DNA of 38,474 nt, from positions 1-38,474 of the forward strand of contig JAPPGH010000029.1 in assembly GCA_026914155.1 (NCBI GenBank). The letters are read 5' to 3'. The translations under genes and the position numbers were made by a program. A model generated the notes under the pieces. The model was not told where the DNA came from, did not search any database, and saw only the letters and a list, made by a program, of their open reading frames with translations. This DNA is from Candidatus Palauibacter rhopaloidicola. GTDB lineage: Bacteria; Gemmatimonadota; Gemmatimonadetes; Palauibacterales; Palauibacteraceae. Below are positions 8,250 through 16,911 of the stretch, piece after piece (position 1 is the first letter of the stretch; each line of letters opens with the position of its first letter).

Positions 8250-9239
8250 TCAGACAGGTGGTTTGGCCGGCGCAGCCACGCTGCCGGCTCCGCGCATGAC
8301 GAGGGCCATGAATCCGGACCCGGAAGAGCCGGAACCGGAGACCAGCATCGAGGCGAACTCGCCGACCTTGAGGCCGGCCATGAGGCCGCAGGCGACGAGC
8401 GGAAAGAGGACGACGGCCCAGAGCCAGAGCTCGAACGGATCGGCCGTCGTGTTGCCCATCAGGACGTCGGCATAGGTCGTGATATAGCCGAGTCCGACGC
8501 CCATGAAGACCCGGAGAATGGCTCCGGCCACGACGCCGTAGAGCGTGTAGACCATCATGGTCCGGAACCATCCCCAGAACAGGAACGCGAGTGGCTCGAA
8601 CAGGAGGAACGGGATCAGCACCGGCCCGAGCAGAATCGCGATGGCGAGCGCGACCTGTCCCCAGATCACCTGCGCGTAGGTGACGCAGAAGAGCGCCAAC
8701 AGGCTGAGCACCAGCGAGGCACCCATCGCGAGCGAGATCAACGAAGAGAAGATCACGGTCGCACCCGCCGTCACGACCGAAAGCAGGTTGCCCGTGGACC
8801 ACGCTGCGCTCAAGTGCGCGGCGTAGGCCTGGACGAGCGTGGTCATCTCGGAATAGCCGGCCGAGACCACATCGGAGAGGAACAGGTTCTGGAGCCAGAT
8901 CCCGCCTCCGGCGACCATGGCCGGGAAAGTGAGCCCGACGCTGGGGATCGGGATCGTGTAGTAATGCAGAATCGTGCGGGGGACCGCGATCCCGACCACG
9001 AGTTTGACGATCTCCCAAGGCTGAAACGTGCCGCTGAACGCGATCTTGAGACCCGTCCAAGCGACCATGACGGCGGCGAGTCCGCCCCAAAGCTGGAGCC
9101 CAACCGCATGTACGTCGGGGGCGGCTCCGCCGATCACGGAGTCGAGGACGACATCTAGGAAACTCTTGAAGTCCTGGAGTTGATCGACCGGGATCTGCGT
9201 TGGGACGTTCGGATCGATCGACTGCGGGGGGAGTTGCAT
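8250..9239 (-). CDS. virB6: VirB6/TrbL-like polytopic inner-membrane protein
   Basis: A 329-residue protein with six or more hydrophobic segments, among them LQLWGGLAAVMVAWTGLKIA (about 48-67), VVTAGATVIFSSLISLAMG, LVLSLLALFCVTYAQVIWG, VALAIAILLGPVLIPFLLF, TMMVYTLYGVVAGAILRVF and LWAVVLFPLVACGLMAGLKV. The glycine/serine-rich C-terminus (SGSGSSGSG) and the placement between virB5/trbJ and virB8/trbF fit TrbL/VirB6, the inner-membrane channel subunit. It starts 18 bases after the trbJ-like stop. The opposite strand of this stretch has a long but spurious open frame. Confidence 0.87.
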   Translation of the reverse strand: MQLPPQSIDPNVPTQIPVDQLQDFKSFLDVVLDSVIGGAAPDVHAVGLQLWGGLAAVMVAWTGLKIAFSGTFQPWEIVKLVVGIAVPRTILHYYTIPIPSVGLTFPAMVAGGGIWLQNLFLSDVVSAGYSEMTTLVQAYAAHLSAAWSTGNLLSVVTAGATVIFSSLISLAMGASLVLSLLALFCVTYAQVIWGQVALAIAILLGPVLIPFLLFEPLAFLFWGWFRTMMVYTLYGVVAGAILRVFMGVGLGYITTYADVLMGNTTADPFELWLWAVVLFPLVACGLMAGLKVGEFASMLVSGSGSSGSGFMALVMRGAGSVAAPAKPPV

Positions 9240-9257
9240 GGTATCCGCTCCCTCCGC

Positions 9258-10157
9258 CTAATTGCCGTAGAACGACGGGATCCGAAACCGGAGCCCGTCT
9301 CTGAGCGCGTCCCGGTTCAGGGACGCGGCACCGCGCATCGCACGGGCCATCGCATTCGCGCGCACCCGTCCTTCGCGCCATTCTGCGAGCCATTCGAGGC
9401 GCGCGACTTCGGCCTGCCTCGCCCGGCTCGCCTCGCGGACGGCTTGGTGGGCGAGTATCTGGCCCGTGGCCGCACTCACCCGCCCTTGGCTCAGGGTGGC
9501 CGCGACTGCCGCCTGTTGGAGCGCGGTATTCGAGAGATTGCCGTTCGCCGTCAGACCGGCGAACGAACCCTGAGCACTCTCGATGGTCTCGGCGAGCGCC
9601 GCCGCCGCATCGAGGGCCGCGTAGTCGAGTACCCGCTGCCGGTCGGCGGTCGCGTTGGCGCGGCGGTAGTCCTCGACCGCGCGCGTCGCGGCCTCCGGCG
9701 GATGGTTGCGGAACAGCGCGAGAATGTCCGCCTCGCTCACCCGGTCGGCCGTTCCGTGAGCGGTGCGCCAGAGTGCGGTGAGCGAGCCGCCGGTTCCGAA
9801 GTCGCGGACGGCATCGACCGTCTCGCGGCCCGTCCCGCTGAAGTCGGAGTACCAGGCGAGCCCGTCCCTCACGAGTCCGACGGGATCGGCAGTCAGGTCG
9901 GAGAACGGTCGCAGCAGCGCGTCGATCTCTCCGCGCGCGGCGCGCTCCATGTGGTCGAGTTGGCCCCGGAGTTCCGAAAGCTGGCGGGCCATCGACCGGA
10001 TCTGGCTGACTTGGTGCGAGATTTGCGTGATCTGGTTCGCGATGATCGCGGCCCGCTGGGCCCAGCTTCCGAAGTCGAACTGGGCGCTCGCGCTCTTGGG
10101 AGCCGCGAGCAGCAGGAGCGGGAGCAGAAGTGCCATGCTGAAGGTGCGGTGCTGCAT
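9258..10157 (-). CDS. trbJ: VirB5/TrbJ-like secreted transfer protein
   Basis: A 299-residue protein with a clear signal peptide (MQHRTFSMALLLPLLLLAAP, cleavage likely after ASA near residue 25) and a mature start QFDFGSW. Long amphipathic helices follow: IIANQITQISHQVSQIRSMA continuing through LRGQLDHMER, and a C-terminal helical pair. This is the usual layout of TrbJ/VirB5, a minor pilus or adhesin-like component in the periplasm. An AAAGGA ribosome-binding site precedes the ATG. Position between virB10 and virB6 supports the call. Confidence 0.8.
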   Translation of the reverse strand: MQHRTFSMALLLPLLLLAAPKSASAQFDFGSWAQRAAIIANQITQISHQVSQIRSMARQLSELRGQLDHMERAARGEIDALLRPFSDLTADPVGLVRDGLAWYSDFSGTGRETVDAVRDFGTGGSLTALWRTAHGTADRVSEADILALFRNHPPEAATRAVEDYRRANATADRQRVLDYAALDAAAALAETIESAQGSFAGLTANGNLSNTALQQAAVAATLSQGRVSAATGQILAHQAVREASRARQAEVARLEWLAEWREGRVRANAMARAMRGAASLNRDALRDGLRFRIPSFYGN

Positions 10158-10177
10158 GAGAGAGTCCTTTCTTGTCG

Positions 10178-11428
10178 TCAGCGGATCGAGGGGTTGGGAA
10201 CGAGGACATCCGCAGTGAACCAGACCCGCAGGCGGTGGCCCGCGCGGATCGTGATCTCGGGCATCCGGTTGAGGAACCGGTCGAGGGTCGAGGTGGTGCT
10301 ACCGGCGAGCCCCTGGCCGACGCCCGCGCGGAGTCCGTAGGGCGACCCTCCGGCCAGAGTGAGACCACTCAGGGCTCCGACAGCTCCGGCCGCCGCGAAC
10401 GTCGAGAAGTAGTGGCGGTTCACCTGGTCCTTGAGCGCGCTGTCGCCCGCTTGGTCCATGCCGACGAACTCAAGGTCGATCCAGCCTCCGCCCGGAAGCA
10501 GGAGCCTGTGGAATGTCACGGCCAGACGGCTCTGATCGCGGTCTTGGACCGCTTGGGCCGTTCCCACGATGCGCGCCCCGCGCGGGATCAGGACCCGCTG
10601 GCGATCGACCGAGTAGAGGGGCACCGACACCATCGCGAGTACCGGCCCGGGAAAGTCGCCCGAGAGCTGCGTCAACAGCACCGCTTCTAGAAAGGAACCC
10701 TCGTAGATCCGCTCCCAGCCGGGCAGCTCGTCCGGGCAGACCATCCGGCGCGGCTCCGGCGCTACGCGTGCCGTAGCGGGGGGGGCCGGCGACTGTGGCG
10801 CAGATCCGCCGGGCGTCAGTCCTCCTCCGGTGAGCCCGGCTTCGACCTCATTTTCGAGCACTGCCAGCGACCGCTCGAAGGAGGTGAGCGTTCCCTCGAG
10901 CGCATCCTCGAAGAAGTCCGGTCCCCGTACATCGCCGTTCGGCGGTGCGGCATCGCCGCGGGCCTCGCCGCGGTTCCGGTGCGACTGTGCGACTGGGAGC
11001 GAGCGGATCGAACGGGCCCTGCGCTCGATCTCCTCGAGCCGGAGCGTCTCGCGAAGCTCCGCTTCGGCCCGGCCCATGCTAGTGGCTCTAGGGCTCCTAC
11101 CACCTTCCGCCGCGGCCAACACCGTCTCCGAGGCGCCTGCGGCCTCCCGGCTCGCCGCATCGTCACGGGATTCGGCAGCGGCCCGCTGGATCTCCCGCTC
11201 CGCTTCCTGGAGCAGGCGGCCCTCGAACGCGCGGCCCACGCGGTCGTCCACGGCCCGCGCCTCGGTCACGGTGCCTGTAACGGGTGCGTTCTCATCAGGA
11301 CCGCTCAGCGACGATGAGAACAACAGTCCCGCGACGAGGACGGCGATCAACACGATGCCAGCCTTCGTGACGATGCCGCCCGGCAGCGCGCCCTTCGGCG
11401 GCCTGACTAGTTGCTTCCAGCGGCTCAT
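10178..11428 (-). CDS. virB10: VirB10/TrbI-like core complex protein
   Basis: A 416-residue protein that spans from inner to outer membrane in the transfer channel. It has a short basic cytoplasmic tail, a membrane helix at about residues 22-42 (TKAGIVLIAVLVAGLLFSSS), a long charged coiled and Pro/Gly-rich periplasmic linker to about residue 240, and the conserved beta-barrel TrbI domain: YEGSFLEAVLLTQLSGDFPG, VLIPRGARIVGTAQAV, ...RLAVTFHRLLLPGGGWI, then GLAGSTTSTLDRFLNRMPEI and ITIRAGHRLRVWFTADVLV. Start at 11428 was chosen for its ATGA overlap with virB9; the open frame extends 69 codons upstream without support. Confidence 0.9.
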   Translation of the reverse strand: MSRWKQLVRPPKGALPGGIVTKAGIVLIAVLVAGLLFSSSLSGPDENAPVTGTVTEARAVDDRVGRAFEGRLLQEAEREIQRAAAESRDDAASREAAGASETVLAAAEGGRSPRATSMGRAEAELRETLRLEEIERRARSIRSLPVAQSHRNRGEARGDAAPPNGDVRGPDFFEDALEGTLTSFERSLAVLENEVEAGLTGGGLTPGGSAPQSPAPPATARVAPEPRRMVCPDELPGWERIYEGSFLEAVLLTQLSGDFPGPVLAMVSVPLYSVDRQRVLIPRGARIVGTAQAVQDRDQSRLAVTFHRLLLPGGGWIDLEFVGMDQAGDSALKDQVNRHYFSTFAAAGAVGALSGLTLAGGSPYGLRAGVGQGLAGSTTSTLDRFLNRMPEITIRAGHRLRVWFTADVLVPNPSIR

Positions 11429-12312
11429 CGGAGTCCGCCTCCGGGCGTGAACCGCCAGCGTAGCCGCTTGTCGCCGATCTGGAGCCACCCGTCGCCCACG
11501 ACGTGACGAGCGATATAGAGCCCGTCCTCGGTGAGGTCGAACGCAACCAGGCTCGCCTCGCCGTCCTTGAGTTCGTAGAGCTCCGGTGCTTCCTGGGCGC
11601 GTGACCGGACGTAAGTGAATCGCCCGTCGTGCCACATCGCCTCGACCAGGAACGGTCTCTTGGGGGCGTCCGAGTCAAGCCGGTACTCGAACGCCAACCG
11701 GCCCGGATAGGCGGCGCGGAATGCTTCGATCTCCTCCTGTGCCTCCTCGCGAGCCTCGACCACGCGGGCCTCGGCGTCCTCACGGACGCGACGCGCGGTC
11801 TCGACCGCTTCGGCCGCCATCTGCCGGTAGGCGGCAACCTCGCTCCGGGCGACGAACGCGGGCCGGCCGGTCGTGCCGTCGGACATGCCCGCCGCTTCCG
11901 CGCCGGGCTCGACGCGGACGATGAGATGAGGCGGCTCGTCGCCGTGTTCGGAGACCAGGAACGTGTAGATGCGCCCAGACTCGCAGACGAGGGCGATGTT
12001 CGTCGCCGCATCCTCGGCCAGGGGCTTGAGGTACGCGACATTGGCCGCGCCGGTCAGGTGCCAGTACTCCGAGTCGCCGGCCACGAAGTCGAGGATTTGT
12101 TCCTCCGCCGGGAGCACGATCACGGTCGTGTGGCGCACGCGCGCGCGTATCCGCGGAATCCGCTCCTCGCCTTCGCCCGGCACCGGAATCCGGAGGAGGG
12201 CGGCGTCTCCGCCTGCTTGCTGTGGGGCGGCATCGGCAGGGACTGCCGTCAGGAGGAGCGTCAGCAGCACCAGCACGAGCCCAAGGAGGATCGCTACGGT
12301 TGGTGTTTTCAT
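11425..12312 (-). CDS. virB9: VirB9/TrbG-like outer-membrane core protein
   Basis: A 295-residue protein with a signal peptide (MKTPTVAILLGLVLVLLTLL, cleavage after ADA near 28). The N-terminal beta domain has VIVLPAEEQILDFVAGDSEY, WHLTGAANVAYLKPL and ATNIALVCESGRIYTFLV. A charged helix (about 155-200) separates it from the C-terminal domain with YRLDSDAPKRPFLVEAMWHD, GRFTYVRS and the final GDKRLRWRF. VirB9/TrbG forms the outer-membrane core with VirB10 and a lipoprotein. No separate VirB7-like lipoprotein is seen. Overlaps both neighbours by ATGA. The helical insert between domains is longer than usual. Confidence 0.85.
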   Translation of the reverse strand: MKTPTVAILLGLVLVLLTLLLTAVPADAAPQQAGGDAALLRIPVPGEGEERIPRIRARVRHTTVIVLPAEEQILDFVAGDSEYWHLTGAANVAYLKPLAEDAATNIALVCESGRIYTFLVSEHGDEPPHLIVRVEPGAEAAGMSDGTTGRPAFVARSEVAAYRQMAAEAVETARRVREDAEARVVEAREEAQEEIEAFRAAYPGRLAFEYRLDSDAPKRPFLVEAMWHDGRFTYVRSRAQEAPELYELKDGEASLVAFDLTEDGLYIARHVVGDGWLQIGDKRLRWRFTPGGGLR

Positions 12313-14765
12313 GGTGTCACGTCCCTTTGCGTTGTCGGGGTCGGATGCGGCGGGTTTGCGAGAACTTCGAGCGCCCGGGCGAGGCCGTGCTTCGCCACGG
12401 CCTCGGCGCGCTTCTCGGCGTCGAGCGGCGACGAGGTGTAGAGCCAGTAGCTCTCTGGATCGACCGTGAGGCGCAGCACGGCCGCCTCGTCCGGGCGCCG
12501 CAGGTAGAGTTCGCGTTTCGGTGTGAGTTCCCGGACCTGCGCCACCTCGGAATCGTTCAGCCGGAAGAGGGCGGCTGCCTCGTCCGGGAGCTCCGGGTTC
12601 GCCAGGAACAGCTTGGTCGGGATCGACTCAAGGAGCGCACTCGCCCCCGGCGTAGCTGTCACGTCGATGGCTGACTGGGTCGCGAGCACGAGTGCGGCGT
12701 TCTTCTTCCGCCACGTCTTCGCCGCCTCGGCTAGGTACGCGATCACGGCCGGGTCGGCCAAGTAACGCCACGCCTCGTCCACGACCAGCAGCTTGAGCCG
12801 CGCGGCCTCGGCGGGATCCTCGATTTCAAGGCGCATGCGTTCGAGCAGATACGCGAGCGCAGCCTCGCACAGGTCGGCGTGCTCTGCCGCGCCGGCCAGA
12901 TCGATCACCTGCCAATCCTGGAATTCAAGGTCCGGCGAATCGGTCGGCGCGTTGTCGAAGAACGCTCCCCAAGCGCCGCCCGCCGTCCAGCGGCTCAAGG
13001 CCGGCCACATCGCGGCCGGGAGCGAACCGGTCAACACGCTCAGCGTGCGCCGCTCGCACCCAAGCGCGTAAAGATCCTCGATTCGCGCCCGGATCTCGCT
13101 CGTGTCCGCGCCGTCGGCCGTGTATCCGCCGAGCCTCAAGAGCCGAAGCACCCAGCCGGTGAGGAACTGGAAGGTGCGTTTCGTAGCCGGAAGCGCGAAC
13201 GGCTGGAGCCGGAGTGAAGGCTCCGCCTCGCCCGGCGCGAGTTCCAGATACCGGCCGCCGACGAACCGGGTCAGCCAGCGGTAGGAGCCGCCCAAGTCCA
13301 GGATCAGCACCCGGGGGCCGTACTTGAGCGCCTCGACCAGCAGGAAGTTCAAGGCGAAGCTCTTACCTGAGCCCGTCGCGCCCAGAATCAGCGTGTGGCC
13401 CACGTCGCCCGCGAACAGGTCGTAGTGGTATGCCGTTTGCCACGTGGTTTCGAGCGCAGCGAGCGCCTCGCGGTTGAGATGCCGGCTCCGGGCCGAGCCG
13501 CTCGGGGGCCCGAACACGGGCGCGAGGCACGCGGCTACACCGGCCGATGCAAACACCCGCCGTACCTGCCGCTTCCGCGGCTGGGCGGGAAGACGCGAGA
13601 ACCACACGGGAAGCTGGCCGTAGCCCTCACGGATGACCTTCGCGTCATGCGCGGCGAAGAGGCGGCGGACGTCGCCGTCCATGCGTTCGATATCCGCGAG
13701 TCGGCCATGGATCGCGACCGTCAGAGATACCTCACCGTAGGCCACGCCATCGGCCTCGAGCTCGACCAACGCGTTTCCAAGTCGATCCGATTCGGCCGCA
13801 GCGGCCGAATCGACCATAGCGGCCGCCGTGCCCTGAGCGTCCTGCGCGTGGGCCATCATCGAATAGCGGCGTGAGAAGTAGTGGCGCTGCGCGCCTCGGA
13901 TCCGCCGCCTGGCCGCCTCGATCGTCCACGGCCGCCACTCGAGGGAGGCCGTGAGCGCCGCGTCAAGGCAGTAGATGTCCTTGAGCAGGTTGGCGTGCGC
14001 CTGGCCGGGGGGAGAGAGAAGCGAGTAGAGGATCGCTGGCTCGCCATCCAGGCTCAGGTGCGAGCGCTCCGCCTCGAGTTCCGAGAGTGCGAGCCGCCAG
14101 TTCATGCCGCTCCCGGTCGCGCCGGCCCACACAGTCCCGGGCCGATTGATCAGCTCGGAGAGCAGTCCGGATGCTTCAGAGGCCCCGAGCAACTCGACAG
14201 GCGTGAGCTCGGCCACGAGGGAACGGCCCGCTTCGATCATCGCTCTGAATCGGCTCGCCGCATCCTCGATCTGGGAGGCCAAAAGGGTCGTTGCGGTCTT
14301 GTCGCTGCGGCGCCCCCGCAGGCGGGTGAGCCCCGATAGCGGTCCCGCCCCGACTCTTTTCCCGACCGGACGGAGACCCGGATCGTGCGACCAGATGACA
14401 TAGGCGTCGAGCTGCTGCACGCGGCCGGCGAGGAATTCGCGGCGCTTCCGGCCCGAAAGTTCTGCAACTTTGGAACCGCTCTCCGCCGCTGCGCGGGGCG
14501 GAGGGAGAGAGCGGCGGAGCAGATGGAAGTAGAGGCGCGAGTCGGAACTGAGCGCCGACAGCAGCCGTTGCCATAGGCCCAGCGCGCGGTCGATCTGCTC
14601 GGGCGTGCGGCCATCCGTCACGGCGGGCCGAATTCGGCCCGCCGCGATCAATTCGCCCGAACGGGTCAGGCAGCTATGGTCGTCTTCGAGCCAGCCCCAG
14701 TAGGGCAACTCCTCGGCCAGCGAACCCGCCGCCTCGTGGGCTCCGAGTTCCTCCGCGACCCTCAC
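12309..14765 (-). CDS. virB4: VirB4/TrbE-like conjugation ATPase
   Basis: An 818-residue ATPase that energises pilus assembly and transfer. The first half carries the CagE/TrbE/VirB4 N-terminal domain (YWGWLEDDHSCLTRSGELIA, RLYFHLLRRSLP). The second half is a RecA-like motor with Walker A LGATGSGKSFALNF (about 456-469), LILDLGGSYRWL, Walker B LLVVDEAWRYL (about 655-665) and KKNAALVLATQSAIDV. Start is GTG at 14765, overlapping the virB3 stop as GTGA; the 65 codons upstream in the same frame run through virB3 and are not coding. Ends with an ATGA overlap to virB9. Confidence 0.9.
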   Translation of the reverse strand: MRVAEELGAHEAAGSLAEELPYWGWLEDDHSCLTRSGELIAAGRIRPAVTDGRTPEQIDRALGLWQRLLSALSSDSRLYFHLLRRSLPPPRAAAESGSKVAELSGRKRREFLAGRVQQLDAYVIWSHDPGLRPVGKRVGAGPLSGLTRLRGRRSDKTATTLLASQIEDAASRFRAMIEAGRSLVAELTPVELLGASEASGLLSELINRPGTVWAGATGSGMNWRLALSELEAERSHLSLDGEPAILYSLLSPPGQAHANLLKDIYCLDAALTASLEWRPWTIEAARRRIRGAQRHYFSRRYSMMAHAQDAQGTAAAMVDSAAAAESDRLGNALVELEADGVAYGEVSLTVAIHGRLADIERMDGDVRRLFAAHDAKVIREGYGQLPVWFSRLPAQPRKRQVRRVFASAGVAACLAPVFGPPSGSARSRHLNREALAALETTWQTAYHYDLFAGDVGHTLILGATGSGKSFALNFLLVEALKYGPRVLILDLGGSYRWLTRFVGGRYLELAPGEAEPSLRLQPFALPATKRTFQFLTGWVLRLLRLGGYTADGADTSEIRARIEDLYALGCERRTLSVLTGSLPAAMWPALSRWTAGGAWGAFFDNAPTDSPDLEFQDWQVIDLAGAAEHADLCEAALAYLLERMRLEIEDPAEAARLKLLVVDEAWRYLADPAVIAYLAEAAKTWRKKNAALVLATQSAIDVTATPGASALLESIPTKLFLANPELPDEAAALFRLNDSEVAQVRELTPKRELYLRRPDEAAVLRLTVDPESYWLYTSSPLDAEKRAEAVAKHGLARALEVLANPPHPTPTTQRDVTP

Positions 14766-15067
14766 TTCGAGCCTGTCCGGATTCGGAGATGCCAAGGATC
14801 GCCCGCCCACTTGCCCGGATCGAACCGCGCCGGATGGCGCGACGCTGCGCGGAGCACCGTGAGCATAGCCGGATCCTTCCGGCCTGCGAGCCAGCCCGCA
14901 CCGTAGCAGCCGGCGAACACCACGCCACCTGCCACGAGCGAGGCGGTGGCGTTCCAAACCGCGACCGCGAGGGTCGCGCCCAGGAGAAACAGCCGCCGTT
15001 CGACGCCCAGCACCGTGAGCGGACGGTTGAGGGCCGCGTAACCTGCCCAGCGCCTACGACCACGCAT
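14762..15067 (-). CDS. virB3: VirB3/TrbD-like inner-membrane protein
   Basis: A 101-residue protein with NRPLTVLGVERRLFLL, the classic VirB3/TrbD opening, and two close membrane helices (about 25-42 and 44-60, FLLGATLAVAVWNATASLVA and GVVFAGCYGAGWL), ending in a polar tail DPGKWAGDPWHLRIRT. VirB3 works with VirB4 at the inner membrane. The ATG shares one base with the virB2 stop (TGATG) and the stop overlaps the GTG of virB4, so the three are coupled. Length is normal. Confidence 0.87.
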   Translation of the reverse strand: MRGRRRWAGYAALNRPLTVLGVERRLFLLGATLAVAVWNATASLVAGGVVFAGCYGAGWLAGRKDPAMLTVLRAASRHPARFDPGKWAGDPWHLRIRTGSK

Positions 15068-15342
15068 CAGAAGAGCCACGCGAGGAAGTTCACCGCGCCC
15101 ATCGCCATCCCGAGCCCGAAGATGATCCCGGCCAGCGTGCGCTTGCTCCCGCCCTCGCCGAACGCAAACATCAGCCCGCCCACCACGATGGCGATCAGCG
15201 ACAGCCCCCGAGCGATCGGCCCGGTGAACTGCGTCTGAAGTTCGTTCACGGCATCCACCCACGGGCTCGTTCCCTGCGCCATCAGTACGGTAGGCGTCAG
15301 CAGACAGAGCCCGGTCCACAGCGTCGTCAACAACGTTCTCAT
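15067..15342 (-). CDS. virB2: VirB2/TrbC-like pilin
   Basis: A 91-residue major pilin candidate. It has a signal sequence (MRTLLTTLWTGLCLLTPTVL, likely cut after MAQ), a mature N-terminus GTSPWVDAVNELQTQF and two hydrophobic helices (ARGLSLIAIVVGGLMFAFG and LAGIIFGLGMAMGAVNFLAW) separated by a short basic loop GGSKRT, exactly the VirB2/TrbC plan. The ATG at 15342 has a GGAGG 6-8 bases upstream and makes an ATGA overlap with the upstream regulator; a start nine codons earlier is less likely. Confidence 0.88.
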   Translation of the reverse strand: MRTLLTTLWTGLCLLTPTVLMAQGTSPWVDAVNELQTQFTGPIARGLSLIAIVVGGLMFAFGEGGSKRTLAGIIFGLGMAMGAVNFLAWLF

Positions 15343-15647
15343 GCCTTCCTCCTTTCGGTCTTCCGCCATGTGTCACCGCCCGGGCAACCGCGCCCGGGCT
15401 CAACCGTTGAGTCCCCTAACGAACGTTCCGCCGCGCAGGCGCGGTCCCAGTCCGCCATGAAGGCCAGAACGCGGTCGGCGGTCGCCAGTCGCGGTGAACG
15501 ACCCCGTCGCACGTCGCCCACGAACTTTCGGTCGCCGACCGCGAGCTCCCCGAACTCGGATGGCGAGAGCCGCGTTCGTCGAAGAAACGCCGCCACGCGT
15601 CGCTCGAATTCCTCCGTCAGGTTCTCCATCGTGCGCCCATCGAACAC
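15339..15647 (-). CDS. Small helix-turn-helix protein, first gene of the transfer operon
   Basis: A 102-residue product (or 96 from an ATG at 15629). Residues about 10-55 form a helical DNA-binding-like unit: ERRVAAFLRRTRLSPSEFGE, then DRKFVGDVRRGRSPRLATAD and RVLAFM. This is the pattern of short HTH proteins that head conjugation operons. It is the promoter-proximal gene, directly downstream of the 23-base palindrome at 15672-15694, and overlaps virB2 by ATGA. It is probably a local regulator of transfer. The C-terminal 35 residues look disordered. Confidence 0.6.
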   Translation of the reverse strand: MFDGRTMENLTEEFERRVAAFLRRTRLSPSEFGELAVGDRKFVGDVRRGRSPRLATADRVLAFMADWDRACAAERSLGDSTVEPGRGCPGGDTWRKTERRKA

Positions 15648-15671
15648 GATGCTGGCAAGTTCCGCAAGTCG

Positions 15672-15694
15672 GTGGGAAATAGCCTATTACCCAC
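15672..15694. promoter_or_regulatory. 23-base palindromic operator upstream of the transfer operon
   Basis: GTGGGAAATAG, a central C, then CTATTACCCAC: 11-base arms with a single mismatch. It lies 25 bases before the first gene of the conjugation operon and in the divergent gap shared with the LexA/CI-like repressor. Related GTGGG/TGGGTAATA half-sites occur near the repressor start. This is a likely repressor operator; the binding protein is inferred. Confidence 0.65.
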
Positions 15695-15895
15695 GTTGTT
15701 GAGAGATAACGAGATGTGGGCTCAGGCCTTCGGTACTCCTCCGGCAACGGGACGGAAGATGCCGTCATGGCGAGACTTGGGAGGCGTCTCCTAGTGGATC
15801 AGAGAGACAGAATCGTTGGTGCATCGATGAGGGTCCGGGCAGGCCGAGAGACCGTGTTCGAACTGGCTTTATCTGTTTGCGCCGGCGAAATAAAA

Positions 15896-15919
15896 TGGGT
15901 AATATCCCACAATATGGGA
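15896..15919. promoter_or_regulatory. Operator-like half-sites at the repressor start
   Basis: TGGGTAATATCCCA (15896-15909) is followed by TCCCA-CAATA-TGGGA (15905-15919), overlapping inverted repeats that share TGGGTAATA with the palindrome at 15672. TAAAAT (15891-15896) could be a -10 box. The cluster covers the ATG at 15914, which suits autorepression. Confidence 0.5.
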
Positions 15920-16627
15920 CAAAAAAGGAGAAATGCCGAGCAACTGGATCCGGTGCGGCGGCGGCTGCTCAGGCTGGTGGCGGAGAGCCGCACGAACCTA
16001 CGCACGGCATCGCTCACCATCGAGCGCAACGCGGCCTACCTGCACCAGTTCATCCACCGAGGTACGCCCAGGGTTCTGGCTGAGGACGACCGCGAGGCGT
16101 TGGCCGAGCATCTGGGGTGCAGCCCCGACCTGCTCAAGCACAACCGGAGCGCTCGGCGCGCGACGCGCCCCAAACGGTCGCCTTTGACGCCGCACGCCGC
16201 CCCGAGAGGCTACAGCGCCGTGCCGGAGATCGACGTACGCGCGTCTGCGGGTCCGGGAGCTTGGAGCGATGACATCGAGCAGACCAGGGACATGTGGCTG
16301 TTCGCCGATCCTCTCATCCGCCACGAGTTCCGGGCCAGACCCGAGGATCTGCAGATGATCACGGTCGACGGCGACTCGATGGAGCCCCTTCTGTCAGGCG
16401 GTGATCGCGTCCTGATCGACGTGAGTCGCCAGGTGCCGGTCCCGCCCGGCATCTTCGTGATCTGGGACGGCCTGGGGCTCGTCGCAAAACGCCTCGAACA
16501 CGTCCCTAACTCCGAGCCGGCCAGGGTTGTGCTCAAATCCCTCAACCCGGAGTACGACAGCTACGAACGCCCCGCCGAGGAGGTCCGCGTCGTGGGCCGA
16601 GCCGTCTGGGTTTCCAGAAGGCTGTAG
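15914..16627 (+). CDS. LexA/CI-like repressor with S24 peptidase domain
   Basis: A 237-residue self-cleaving repressor candidate. The N-terminal helical DNA-binding domain (about 10-75) has DPVRRRLLRLVAESRTN and ERNAAYLHQFIHRGTPR. The C-terminal S24 domain has the cleavage site SAGPG (Ala112-Gly113), nucleophile Ser155 in VDGDSMEPLL and general-base Lys192 in LGLVAKRLEHV, so all three elements needed for autocleavage are present. Start at 15914 fits the family's usual beginning; the open frame extends upstream to 15716 through operator-like DNA. It is divergent from the transfer operon, so it is probably the switch that keeps the element quiet. The inducing signal is not visible. Confidence 0.85.
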   Translation: MGQKRRNAEQLDPVRRRLLRLVAESRTNLRTASLTIERNAAYLHQFIHRGTPRVLAEDDREALAEHLGCSPDLLKHNRSARRATRPKRSPLTPHAAPRGYSAVPEIDVRASAGPGAWSDDIEQTRDMWLFADPLIRHEFRARPEDLQMITVDGDSMEPLLSGGDRVLIDVSRQVPVPPGIFVIWDGLGLVAKRLEHVPNSEPARVVLKSLNPEYDSYERPAEEVRVVGRAVWVSRRL

Positions 16628-16911
16628 GGTGCGCCGGGCCGGGTGACGCTGTCCCGTTTTTCAGAGGCGGTGGTGCCCTTACGCGGGTTTGTCGAAACGC
16701 GCATGGTCGAAGTGGACCTGATCCTGAAGCGCATTTGGAGGAGTCGTCGTCGTTAGCGGAACGGTGTGCCGCGGGGGAGTGGATTGAGGCAGCCAAGCCG
16801 GACCGTCGATCTGCTTTGCCGCGCGGCGCGCGCGTTTGCCGAGCGGGAATCAGAGCATAGCGAGCCGTCTCCCTTCAAGGTGACGGACGCCAAAGTTGTA
16901 GGGACCTACCC

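Noticed and set aside
8236..10368. A 710-codon open frame on the minus strand and similar long frames elsewhere (473-1705, 4346-5827, 8067-9158, 9180-10340 on plus)
   Set aside because: They are offset or antisense to well-supported VirB genes, have Arg/Gly/Pro-heavy composition typical of high-GC shadows, and show no domains.
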